Below, piece after piece: positions 1 through 6,403 of a stretch of DNA of 17,289 nucleotides (position 1 is its first letter; each line of letters starts with the position of its first letter). A program made the position numbers and the translations under genes. Under the pieces are notes generated by a model. That model made no database searches. It was not told the DNA's origin and saw only the letters and a list, made by a program, of their open reading frames with translations. The stretch is from Bacillota bacterium (GTDB lineage: Bacteria > Bacillota > Clostridia > Acetivibrionales > DTU013): positions 1 to 17,289 of the forward strand of contig JAEYOM010000203.1 in assembly GCA_023411715.1 (NCBI GenBank), given 5' to 3'.

Positions 1-155
1 GAGAATTCGACCTTATCGAAATCAACAAACCAGGTCTCCTTTATTTTATCGAGCAATATTTCTAATTTTTCCAGATCTGTATAATCAGGCTCCAGATTTT
101 CAAGGCTTCTGCAAAGTAAGCGCCCCCAAAAATTGTTTAATACCCCGATATTATA
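1..155 (-). pseudogene. Possible gene remnant or partial gene running off the left edge
   Basis: One minus-strand frame stays open from a stop at 156-158 to the window edge (about 51 codons). Its conceptual translation is protein-like, for example DYTDLEKLEILLDKIKETWF, with purine-rich first codon positions. No ATG, GTG or TTG start lies in the open part, so either the 5' end has decayed or the frame is open by chance. A competing plus-strand reading of the same bases ends at a TAA at 63-65. I do not recognise a family. Low confidence. Confidence 0.22.
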
Positions 156-192
156 TTATCCCACAATGCCCCAAAACACAGTATTTTGCAAC

Positions 193-241
193 TTAGCCAA
201 TTACTTGACGCGTTAGCTAATATGATATAGAATATAGCTAA
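193..241 (+). promoter_or_regulatory. Promoter and triple-repeat putative operator of the Phd-Uma2 gene
   Basis: A -35 box TTGACG (205-210) and a -10 box TAGAAT (228-233) are separated by 17 bases. Three copies of an 8-bp near-palindrome cover this promoter: TTAGCCAA (193-200), TTAGCTAA (213-220) and ATAGCTAA (234-241), spaced 20 and 21 bases, or about two helical turns. Phd/YefM antitoxin domains are known to bind palindromic repeats over their own promoters, so the sites probably mediate autorepression by the downstream protein. The repeats are seen directly; the regulatory role is inferred. Confidence 0.6.
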
Positions 242-263
242 TTTGCGGAAGGAGATGGATAAT

Positions 264-983
264 ATGAAGGTTTCATCAACGGAGGTACAGAATAATTTCG
301 GGAAGTACCTGAAAATTGCGGCGGAGCTGGAAGACGTAATCGTGACCCGCAATGGGTATGAGATCGCAAAGATAGTTCCATGCGAGGAAAGATCTGCCGT
401 TGCAGAAGAAGCTGCAAATTATATCTACAACGACAGGTGGAAGATCAGCTACGAAGAGTTTCTAAAGATGGTGGAAAATTCGGACTTAAGATATGAATAT
501 ATAGACGGAGAGGTCTATCTTCTCAGTTCACCGGTATATAACCATCAGACGGCTGTAGCTGAGATCCTTGTCATGTTTCATAAATGGTTCAAAGGGAAGA
601 AGTGCCGGCCTCTGACCTCTCCTTTCGATGTTACGCTGATAAAGGGCAAGGATAACATAAACGTCGTGCAGCCCGATATAATAGTGATCTGCGATATGGA
701 TAAAATCGATGCCTCCGGGAAATATCAGGGTGTGCCGGCGCTTGCAGTCGAGGTATTGTCAAGGTCCACCAGGCGAAAGGACATGCTGAAAAAGCTCGAC
801 CTGTATATGCAGACCGACGTCAGAGAATACTGGATAGTCGATCCCGATATAAAAGAGGTCTCTGTCTATAACTTTAAAAAGCATGATATATCGGATCACG
901 AAACCTTTATCGGTGACATGACAGCGAAATCAAAAGTATTTGACGGATTGGAAGTAAGACTTGCAGATATATTTGCAGTTTAG
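264..983 (+). CDS. Phd/YefM antitoxin domain fused to Uma2 (DUF820) PD-(D/E)xK nuclease domain
   Basis: This is a 239-residue protein. Residues 1-45 (MKVSSTEVQNNFGKYL...VTRNGYEIAKIVP) match the DNA-binding core of Phd/YefM antitoxins. After a short linker, residues 60-239 match the Uma2/DUF820 fold, with a YEYIDGEVY start, PD at 137-138, E163 in AVEVLS, a lysine-rich RRKDMLKKLDLY helix and the EYWIVDP strand. These are the parts of a PD-(D/E)xK nuclease site. The start is set at ATG 264 because AAGGAG (249-254) lies 9 bases upstream; an in-frame TTG at 243 and ATG at 255 are badly placed. Uma2 proteins are abundant in cyanobacteria and Firmicutes, but their biological role is poorly defined. 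The fusion suggests a self-regulating nuclease, possibly a toxin-antitoxin derivative. It is a lone gene, convergent with gapA. Confidence 0.85.
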   Translation: MKVSSTEVQNNFGKYLKIAAELEDVIVTRNGYEIAKIVPCEERSAVAEEAANYIYNDRWKISYEEFLKMVENSDLRYEYIDGEVYLLSSPVYNHQTAVAEILVMFHKWFKGKKCRPLTSPFDVTLIKGKDNINVVQPDIIVICDMDKIDASGKYQGVPALAVEVLSRSTRRKDMLKKLDLYMQTDVREYWIVDPDIKEVSVYNFKKHDISDHETFIGDMTAKSKVFDGLEVRLADIFAV

Positions 984-1053
984 CAGGAAGCCCTTCTTAA
1001 AAAGACCCTATGGCAGGACATACAAATCTGTCTACCTCAATGAGAATTACAAC

Positions 1054-1106
1054 GGAAAAATACCATGAAGGAGGTAAACTATCCCGGTTCACATCTTCAT
1101 GGTATT
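1054..1106 (-). terminator. Rho-independent terminator of gapA
   Basis: A perfect 12-bp inverted repeat, AATACCATGAAG (1059-1070) and CTTCATGGTATT (1095-1106), encloses a 24-nt loop. On the minus strand the stem runs into a five-T tract. It begins about 50 nt past the gapA stop codon. The long loop makes it less than ideal. It also separates gapA from the convergent Phd-Uma2 gene. Confidence 0.6.
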
Positions 1107-1158
1107 CATGATTTACATATGCATTCATCCTATATATAACGGTATTAGCCGCCGCACG

Positions 1159-2172
1159 TTATATCCTGGCTGCTACGAACGCCGTCAGGTCTGCCAGACG
1201 GTTCGAGTAACCCCATTCGTTGTCATACCAGGAAATCGCTTTGACCATATTCTCCCCTATAACCATCGTAGATAACGCATCCACTGTAGAAGAAGCGGGG
1301 TCTCCCTTGTAATCCACAGATACGAGGGGCTCCTCGGAATAATTCAGTATACCCTTCATAGGGCCGTCCGCCGCAGCCTTCAGTACTGCGTTGACCTCTT
1401 CCTTCGTCGTATTCTTTTCAGTCTCGACAACAAGGTCCAGTAACGAGACTGCCGGCGTCGGTACCCTGAAGGCAAAGCCGTTAAGCTTTCCCTCAAGCTC
1501 GGGGATGACCAGGCCGATAGCTTTTGCAGCTCCGGTCTTTGTAGGTATGATTGACATCCCGGCCGCTCTTGCCCTTCTTATATCCTTGTGGGGAAGGTCA
1601 AGTATGTTCTGGCCGTTCGTATATGAATGGACTGTGGACATGAAGCCTTTTTTGATGCCGAAATTGTCGTTCAGGACCTTCGCCAGCGGAGCCAGGCAGT
1701 TGGTAGTGCAGGAGCCGTTCGAAACAATATCGTGCCTGTTCGCATCGTAGCTTTCCTCGTTGACTCCAAGCACCAGCGTGATGTCGGCGTCAGCCGCAGG
1801 CGCAGATATTATAACCTTTCTTGCGCCGCCCTTCGTTATATGGACTTCCGCCTTCTCCCTTTTAGTAAACAGTCCTGTCGATTCCAGTACAATTTCGGCG
1901 CCGAAGTCGCTCCAGTTGATGTTGCCGGGATCGCGCTCCGCGAGAATCCTTATCTCGTTTCCGTTTACCACGAGTGAATTTTCTGAAGCTTCGACAGTTC
2001 CATTGAACCTGCCGTATACCGAATCATACCGCAGCAGGTGGGCGAGCGTTTTCGGGTCGGTCAGGTCATTTATCGCAACCACCTCCAGATTGTCGGCATA
2101 TTTCTCTGCGATCATCTTGAACGCATTTCTTCCTATCCTGCCGAAACCATTGATACCTATCTTTGTTTTCAT
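1159..2172 (-). CDS. gapA: Glyceraldehyde-3-phosphate dehydrogenase, type I
   Basis: This cytoplasmic glycolytic enzyme converts glyceraldehyde-3-phosphate, phosphate and NAD+ to 1,3-bisphosphoglycerate. The 337-residue protein has the usual full length. It shows the N-terminal Rossmann motif INGFGRIGR (residues 7-15), D36 in AINDLTD, which favours NAD+ over NADP+, the catalytic SNGSCTTNC with C155, the partner H182 in VHSYTN, and the C-terminal WYDNEWGYS. ATG 2172 is preferred over ATG 2190 because a GGAGG lies 8 bases before it and the protein then begins with the canonical MKTKIGINGFG. It stands alone, without pgk or tpi beside it. The divergent LysR gene lies 196 bp away and could regulate it. 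Identification is secure. Confidence 0.97.
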   Translation of the reverse strand: MKTKIGINGFGRIGRNAFKMIAEKYADNLEVVAINDLTDPKTLAHLLRYDSVYGRFNGTVEASENSLVVNGNEIRILAERDPGNINWSDFGAEIVLESTGLFTKREKAEVHITKGGARKVIISAPAADADITLVLGVNEESYDANRHDIVSNGSCTTNCLAPLAKVLNDNFGIKKGFMSTVHSYTNGQNILDLPHKDIRRARAAGMSIIPTKTGAAKAIGLVIPELEGKLNGFAFRVPTPAVSLLDLVVETEKNTTKEEVNAVLKAAADGPMKGILNYSEEPLVSVDYKGDPASSTVDALSTMVIGENMVKAISWYDNEWGYSNRLADLTAFVAARI

Positions 2173-2226
2173 AATCTTTGCCTCCGTCATTTTATTTGGT
2201 GTAACCTTATTTTTTTATCTGATTTG

Positions 2227-2232
2227 ATTATA
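2227..2232 (-). promoter_or_regulatory. Putative -10 box of gapA
   Basis: A perfect TATAAT reads on the minus strand, 55 nt upstream of the gapA start codon. At 17-base spacing the -35 position reads TTTAAT, a weak match, so the promoter may need an activator. A GATATAA element (2244-2250) lies between the -10 box and the -35 position; see the dyad entry. Confidence 0.45.
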
Positions 2233-2243
2233 ATGGAAGCAAT

Positions 2244-2295
2244 GATATAATTAAAATGCATATTAGTAATGGCTGATATAAATTATTGTTATATC
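2244..2295. promoter_or_regulatory. Candidate LysR binding sites between gapA and the LysR gene
   Basis: GATATAA occurs at 2244-2250 and again at 2275-2281. The second copy forms a perfect dyad with TTATATC at 2289-2295 (7-bp arms, 7-base spacer). The direct copies are 31 bp apart, about three helical turns, and the proximal one overlaps the gapA promoter region. LysR regulators typically bind AT-rich dyads in the divergent region next to their own gene, so these are candidate recognition and activation half-sites. The AT-rich background makes chance similarity possible. Confidence 0.4.
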
Positions 2296-2368
2296 TGTGC
2301 TTGATAATATACGGCAGCCAAATACAGCAAATCATCTTAAAGCCATATATTGGAGGCGGAACAAAGTC

Positions 2369-3262
2369 ATGAACCTTGAACTATACAAATCTTTCTACTA
2401 TGTTGCCGAATACGCAAGCATTTCGAAGGCTGCCGAACGGCTTTACATCACTCAGCCCGCGGTCAGCAGGGCTATCAGGCAGCTCGAATATGAACTCGGC
2501 TGTACGCTGTTCACCCGGACACCGCGCGGAGTCAAGCTGACACAGGAAGGCGAGGTCCTGTACGGATCTGTTGAGCAGGTCTTCAATTCCCTTTCTGCCG
2601 CGGAGAGAAAGATAAGCGCACTCAAAAACCTGCTTACGGGCGAAGTGAAGATCGGTGCAAGCGATACTCTCTGCAAGCATTACCTGGTCCCATACCTCAA
2701 GCTGTTCCATACTCTGCACCCTGACATCAGGATACAGGTCATATGCCAGACGACACCGGGCATAATCAGCCTGCTTAAATCCGGAAAGATAGACTTTGGC
2801 ATGATCAATCTGCCGTATGAGGATGAACAGCTGGTTTTCAAACATATCCTCGAAATACAGGACTGCTTTGTCGCAGGAGAAAAATACCGTCGTCTGAGCA
2901 ATAAAATGCAGCCGCTCAGTGTAATTGTAAAGCAGCCTCTGCTCCTTCTCGAAAAAGCCAGCAATTCACGTGCTTTCATCGACCGGTATTTCGAGGATAA
3001 TTCAATAATGGCCGAGCCCGCATTCGAACTGGGCAATATGGATCTTCTGATACACTTCGCGAAATATGACTTCGGTATAGCATGTGTCATTAAAAACTTT
3101 ATCAAAGACGAGCTGGATAACGGCATACTTCGGGAAATAAAGCCCATAGAGAAGATCCCACCGAGAAATATCGGAGCCGCGTGGCTCAAGGACATACCTT
3201 TATCCAGGGCTTCCATTGAGCTTATCAACCTGCTCGGCTATAACGACGAATCGGAGATATGA
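2369..3262 (+). CDS. LysR-family transcriptional regulator
   Basis: This 297-residue protein is the normal size for the family. The N-terminal winged helix-turn-helix covers residues 1-60, with the typical ISKAAERLYITQPAVSRAI core and the LGCTLFTRTPRGVKLT wing. Residues from about 90 form the periplasmic-binding-protein-like effector domain (VKIGASDTL, then LVPYLKLFHTLHPDIRI). The start is ATG 2369, with GGAGG at 2352-2356. An in-frame TTG at 2297 would add a tail that is not protein-like. The gene is divergent from gapA and convergent with the ABC import operon, whose last gene ends 121 bp away. The inducer is not predictable from sequence. Targets could be gapA, itself, or the nearby sulfonate-type transporter. 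Confidence 0.93.
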   Translation: MNLELYKSFYYVAEYASISKAAERLYITQPAVSRAIRQLEYELGCTLFTRTPRGVKLTQEGEVLYGSVEQVFNSLSAAERKISALKNLLTGEVKIGASDTLCKHYLVPYLKLFHTLHPDIRIQVICQTTPGIISLLKSGKIDFGMINLPYEDEQLVFKHILEIQDCFVAGEKYRRLSNKMQPLSVIVKQPLLLLEKASNSRAFIDRYFEDNSIMAEPAFELGNMDLLIHFAKYDFGIACVIKNFIKDELDNGILREIKPIEKIPPRNIGAAWLKDIPLSRASIELINLLGYNDESEI

Positions 3263-3310
3263 AGCCGATGCCCATCTGACCCGGTATATCCGAAGATGGC
3301 GAGAAGTGAG

Positions 3311-3371
3311 AGAAATAAAATCGCAAAGAGCGTAACGCCAGGGCTTAAGCCTTGAGAGTACGCCCTTTTGC
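3311..3371 (-). terminator. Hairpin terminator of the ABC import operon
   Basis: GCAAAGAGCGTA (3323-3334) pairs with TACGCCCTTTTGC (3359-3371) apart from a two-base internal mismatch, and the loop holds the perfect palindrome GGCTTAAGCC (3342-3351). On the minus strand the stem is followed by GATTTTATTTC. It begins about 13 bases after the binding-protein stop codon. It lies between two convergent genes and may stop transcription from both sides. Confidence 0.5.
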
Positions 3372-3383
3372 AGCTGTCGGCCG

Positions 3384-4388
3384 CTACTTCTTAATCGTAT
3401 TAATCGCCTTATTCGCAAAGCTGTTGTCCGATATCACTTCATGAGGCACGGCTTTCTTCAGCTCACCCGCCTGCGTCATGACCTCCTGCAGGAGCTCAAA
3501 GGCTTCCTTCTTCATGATCGGGTCCTTGCACCAGGTATCCTGCTCCTTGTAACGTTTTATCACCGTGGTGAGCAGCTCCTTGTCGGAATCCGCGAAGGAC
3601 GGCTTGATAACATCGGCTATTTCCTCCGGCGTATGCGAATCTACCCAGAGCTGCCCGCGGTAAATGGCGTTTGTGAATTTCTGGATGATACCGGGGTTCT
3701 TCTTTATATAGCTCTTTTTAGCGTAATATGAAGTATACGTTATTTCTCCGCTGTCCTTTCCCACAGATGCCACTATGTAACCCTTGCCTTCGCGTTCGAG
3801 GGTGGAAGCTACCGGTTCGAACAGCGCCACATAATCGGCGTTGCCCCCCGTAAACGCCCCTGCCATCAGAGCGAATTGCACACTTGTGTCGACACTGACA
3901 TCCTTGCCCGGGGTTACTCCATTTTTCCTCATCACATACTCAAGCGTCATTTCAGGGACGCCGCCCTTTCTGCCGCCAATAACGTTCTTGTCTTTTACAT
4001 CGGTCCATTTGAAATCCAGCTCAGGCTGCCTTCCCACAAGGAATGAACCATCCTTCTGGGTCAGCTGTGCAAATACCTGTGCGTAGTCCTCCTTGCCCTC
4101 GTTGTAAACATAGATGCAGGCTTCAGGACCGGAAAAGCCTATGTCTACCTGCCCCGAAAGAACTGCCGTCATAACCTTGTCGGCGCCCTGACCGTTGACG
4201 AGCTCAATGGAAAGCCCCTCATCCTTGAAATAGCCGAGGTTGAGCGCTGCATATTGCGGCGCATAAAAAATGGAATGCGTCACCTCGCTCAGCTTGACCT
4301 TTGTGAGTTCTTTTTCACCGCAGGCTGTAAAAGATAATGCCATGCAAACAATCAATACAACTGCGGCAAGCGTTTTAAAGATTTTCAT
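3384..4388 (-). CDS. ABC transporter substrate-binding lipoprotein, NMT1/SsuA/TauA type
   Basis: This 334-residue protein is the extracytoplasmic solute receptor of the import system. Residues 1-23 form a lipoprotein signal peptide: basic MKIFK, a hydrophobic stretch, then LSFTAC with C23 as the acylated cysteine. The mature part has the NMT1/THI5-like pattern, with FYAPQYAALNLGYFKDEGL, GQVDIGFSGPEA and a C-terminal helical lobe (FTNAIYRGQLWVDSHTPEEI). Family substrates include aliphatic sulfonates, taurine, nitrate and thiamine precursors; the sequence alone does not decide. ATG 4388 is chosen over ATG 4394 because GGGGG then sits 8 bases upstream. It is the third gene of the operon, 29 bp after the permease. 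The nearby persulfide-type reductase favours a sulfur compound, but this is inference. Confidence 0.9.
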   Translation of the reverse strand: MKIFKTLAAVVLIVCMALSFTACGEKELTKVKLSEVTHSIFYAPQYAALNLGYFKDEGLSIELVNGQGADKVMTAVLSGQVDIGFSGPEACIYVYNEGKEDYAQVFAQLTQKDGSFLVGRQPELDFKWTDVKDKNVIGGRKGGVPEMTLEYVMRKNGVTPGKDVSVDTSVQFALMAGAFTGGNADYVALFEPVASTLEREGKGYIVASVGKDSGEITYTSYYAKKSYIKKNPGIIQKFTNAIYRGQLWVDSHTPEEIADVIKPSFADSDKELLTTVIKRYKEQDTWCKDPIMKKEAFELLQEVMTQAGELKKAVPHEVISDNSFANKAINTIKK

Positions 4389-4417
4389 TGTCATACCCCC
4401 TTCTGACAGTACATGAT

Positions 4418-5230
4418 TTAATATCTTCCACTTTTCAGCAGCAGCTTCTCAAGGTAAACCACCCCCTGGTACATAAGCGCGGCGGCTACGGACAGAATGA
4501 GGACGCTCGTCATGACGATGTCGAGCTGAAACACCTGTCCGCCATAAACGATCAGATAACCGAGTCCCGCTTTCGATACGAGAAACTCACCTACAATGAC
4601 GCCGACCCATGAAAGGCCGACATTTATCTTCAACGCATTTATTATGACCGGGTATGAGGAGGGCAGCACCACTTTTGTAAGGACCTGCAGGCGGTTCGCG
4701 CCGAAAGTCCTTACAAGTTTGATCTTATCCTGATCGACTGCCAGAAAACCGTTAAGTACCTCGAGAACGGTCACGATGAGCGATATCGTCAATGCGATAA
4801 CTATGATGGAAGCCGGCCCGGCGCCTATCCATACGATGAAGATCGGCCCCAGAGCGATCTTGGGCAGGCTGTTCAATACTACGAGGTACGGTTCCGTCAC
4901 CTTTGAAAGAAACTCCGACCACCATAACACAATGGCAATTATCGTTCCTACTATCGTCCCCAGTATGAATCCGATAACCGTTTCATAGCACGTGACCCAG
5001 GTGTGGTAAAACAGCTGCCCTTCCCTGTACATATTGCCAAGGGTCCTTACTATCCTTGACGGCTGGCTGGTTATAAAAGGATCGATCACCTTCAATTGCC
5101 CCAGCAGCTCCCAAAGTGCAAGAAAAGCGGCCAGTATAAAAACCTGTGTCGACAGGATCAATATCTTTCGTTGCCTTATCTTTCTCAGATAGACCTTATG
5201 TTCTTCCGAAACCGACTGAGCTTTTGCCAT
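4418..5230 (-). CDS. ABC transporter permease, SsuC/TauC type
   Basis: This 270-residue inner-membrane permease of the NitT/TauT import family belongs with the ATPase and receptor on either side. It has about six hydrophobic segments after a charged N-terminus: ILSTQVFILAAFLALWELLG, FILGTIVGTIIAIVLWW, PIFIVWIGAGPASIIVIAL and others. The cytoplasmic EAA loop that docks the ATPase is visible as KLVRTFGANRLQVLTKVVLP near residues 165-185. The N-terminal extension is rich in lysine and arginine (YLRKIRQRK). The start at 5230 has a GGGGAG upstream. It lies 50 bp downstream of the ATPase gene on the same transcript. Identification as a permease of this family is secure; the substrate is open. Confidence 0.93.
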   Translation of the reverse strand: MAKAQSVSEEHKVYLRKIRQRKILILSTQVFILAAFLALWELLGQLKVIDPFITSQPSRIVRTLGNMYREGQLFYHTWVTCYETVIGFILGTIVGTIIAIVLWWSEFLSKVTEPYLVVLNSLPKIALGPIFIVWIGAGPASIIVIALTISLIVTVLEVLNGFLAVDQDKIKLVRTFGANRLQVLTKVVLPSSYPVIINALKINVGLSWVGVIVGEFLVSKAGLGYLIVYGGQVFQLDIVMTSVLILSVAAALMYQGVVYLEKLLLKSGRY

Positions 5231-5280
5231 ATATATACGTCTCCCCCAAAACCGTCACAATAAATACTGCTGCCTTTGCC

Positions 5281-6048
5281 TCAGACATGGATGTCCAGAT
5301 CTCTCCATATCTGATTGAAATAGTGCCTGAACTCCGGCGCTTCCCTGCAATTCAGAGGCGTTCTCTTCTCGCAGCTGGTCTTTATGACATAAACGTTTTT
5401 GACAGTGCCGGGCCTGCTTGTAAGCACCACGACTCTATCGGCCATGCTTATGCTCTCCGCTATATCATGGGTCACAAGGACAGCCGTTTTATTCTCTTTC
5501 TTTATGATGGAATAAATGTCTTCGGTTACGGCAAGGCGTGTCTGGTAATCGAGCGCTGAAAACGCCTCGTCGAGCAGTAGGATCCTGGGATTGGTCGCAA
5601 GTGTCCTTATAAGGGCGGCTCGCTGCCTCATTCCTCCCGAAAGCTGATTGGGGTATTTGTCCTTGAAATCCGAGAGGCCATATGTATTGAGCAAGCCGAC
5701 AACATAGTTCCTGGTTTTTTGATTCAATTTATGTGTGATCTCAAGCCCAAGGAGGGCATTATCAAGAATAGTCCTCCATTCGAAAAGCTGATCCCTCTGG
5801 GGCATGTATCCGATCTGGTCCGAAGCTCCCGAAACAGGCCTGCCTCCCACTGCTATGGAGCCCGTCGAAGGCTGCGCCAGTCCCGCTATCAGCGAAAGCA
5901 GTGTGGATTTCCCGCAGCCGCTCGGACCGACAATGCTTACAAACTCCCCTTCAAGGACCGACAGCTCCACACCCCGGAGCGCCAATAATTCGCCGTTTAG
6001 CGAATGGTATTTCATGCTTAGGTTATGTACTTCAACTACCGCATCCAC
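5281..6048 (-). CDS. ABC transporter ATP-binding protein, SsuB/TauB type
   Basis: This 255-residue ATPase drives the NitT/TauT-type importer. Walker A is GPSGCGKST (41-49), the Q-loop is YMPQ (81-84), the signature is LSGGMRQR (136-143), Walker B is ILLLDEAFSALD and the H-loop histidine is H194 in LVTHDI. It is full length. The start codon is GTG at 6048, supported by GGGGG 9 bases upstream. It is the first gene of the operon (ATPase, permease, receptor). Its ribosome site follows directly on a terminator-like hairpin in the leader, so expression is probably controlled by premature termination. It could serve sulfonate, taurine, nitrate or a thiamine precursor. Confidence 0.94.
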   Translation of the reverse strand: MDAVVEVHNLSMKYHSLNGELLALRGVELSVLEGEFVSIVGPSGCGKSTLLSLIAGLAQPSTGSIAVGGRPVSGASDQIGYMPQRDQLFEWRTILDNALLGLEITHKLNQKTRNYVVGLLNTYGLSDFKDKYPNQLSGGMRQRAALIRTLATNPRILLLDEAFSALDYQTRLAVTEDIYSIIKKENKTAVLVTHDIAESISMADRVVVLTSRPGTVKNVYVIKTSCEKRTPLNCREAPEFRHYFNQIWRDLDIHV

Positions 6049-6271
6049 TGTACTGTACCCCCATCAGAAAAGCCCCGATATACAATATGTATCAGGGCTT
6101 TGGTTTGCCAAAGCATATCGTGACTTTTTTGACCCCGATTCGGGGAGAATTTTGGAAAACAATAGGACCGGTATTACTCAGTGAATTGCAGCCTGGTTCC
6201 AGACCTGGATATACAAAGCAGCGAAACTGCAAATGTAGCCGCCTCCGTAAGGGGTACGGAGAGCCATTATA
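6049..6271 (-). promoter_or_regulatory. Structured leader with terminator/antiterminator switch upstream of the importer operon
   Basis: The 355-bp gap between the ATPase gene and the divergent reductase holds both promoters and this leader. An extended -10 box TGTTATAAT ends at 6266. Downstream on the minus strand lie several self-complementary parts: CTCCGTA/TACGGAG at its start; TTGCAG (6227-6232, minus strand) and CTGCAA (6186-6191, minus strand), which can pair at a distance while GCAG also pairs locally; nested CTGG/CCAG repeats (6192-6208); and CCCCGATTCGGGG (6133-6145). The last two hairpins are mutually exclusive. One is GCTTTGG/CCAAAGC (6097-6114). The other is a terminator, AAAGCCC-GATA / TATC-GGGCTTT (6069-6101), followed by a short T-tract just before the ribosome site. 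This is the layout of a riboswitch or attenuator. It matches no class I can recall. Confidence 0.6.
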
Positions 6272-6300
6272 ACAAAAACTATACCATATTTGTTATTTTC

Positions 6301-6329
6301 TTGACGAAGCGGGTATATTGTTATAGAAT
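6301..6329 (+). promoter_or_regulatory. Promoter of the CoA-disulfide reductase-like gene
   Basis: TTGACG (6301-6306) and TAGAAT (6324-6329) are separated by 17 bases. These are the same two hexamers and the same spacing as in the promoter at 205-233. The predicted start of transcription is about 70 nt upstream of the coding start. Confidence 0.65.
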
Positions 6330-6403
6330 CTATATATTAAGATATTTAAATATTTAACAGGATATTACTGTAAGGTACTGCAAATATTAAAGGAGGTCAT
6401 CCT

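Noticed and set aside
3..65. Plus-strand gene end (EFDLIEINKPGLLYFIEQYF then TAA)
   Set aside because: Only 20 codons are visible, and the opposite strand has a longer open frame with better codon character. Undecidable inside this window.
1065..1139. 24-codon histidine-rich reading frame (MKEVNYPGSHLHGIHDLHMH), whose end resembles the start of PHP-domain proteins
   Set aside because: It has no convincing ribosome site and largely coincides with the gapA terminator stem-loop. The similarity covers only about eight residues, so chance is likely.
1391..2227. Long plus-strand open frames across gapA
   Set aside because: They are antisense to a fully recognised gene, have low-complexity serine-rich composition, and lack ribosome sites.
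3384..6048. Firm assignment as the sulfonate transporter ssuABC
   Set aside because: All three subunits belong to the NitT/TauT family, but substrate cannot be read from sequence and no monooxygenase (SsuD or TauD) gene is present.
6130..6260. TPP riboswitch upstream of the NMT1/THI5-like transporter
   Set aside because: GAACC and TAATACCGG are present on the minus strand, but the GGGGTGC and CTGAGA elements and the CTGATCTGG core are missing or in the wrong order.
6049..6271. Guanidine-I (ykkC) or SAM riboswitch
   Set aside because: No CTAGGG...GGTCCGAGAG core and no GATGAAACCCGG-type SAM core can be found on the minus strand.
205..6329. A special sigma factor because two promoters share TTGACG-N17-TAGAAT
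   Set aside because: Both are ordinary near-consensus housekeeping promoters; two matches are not evidence of a distinct regulon.
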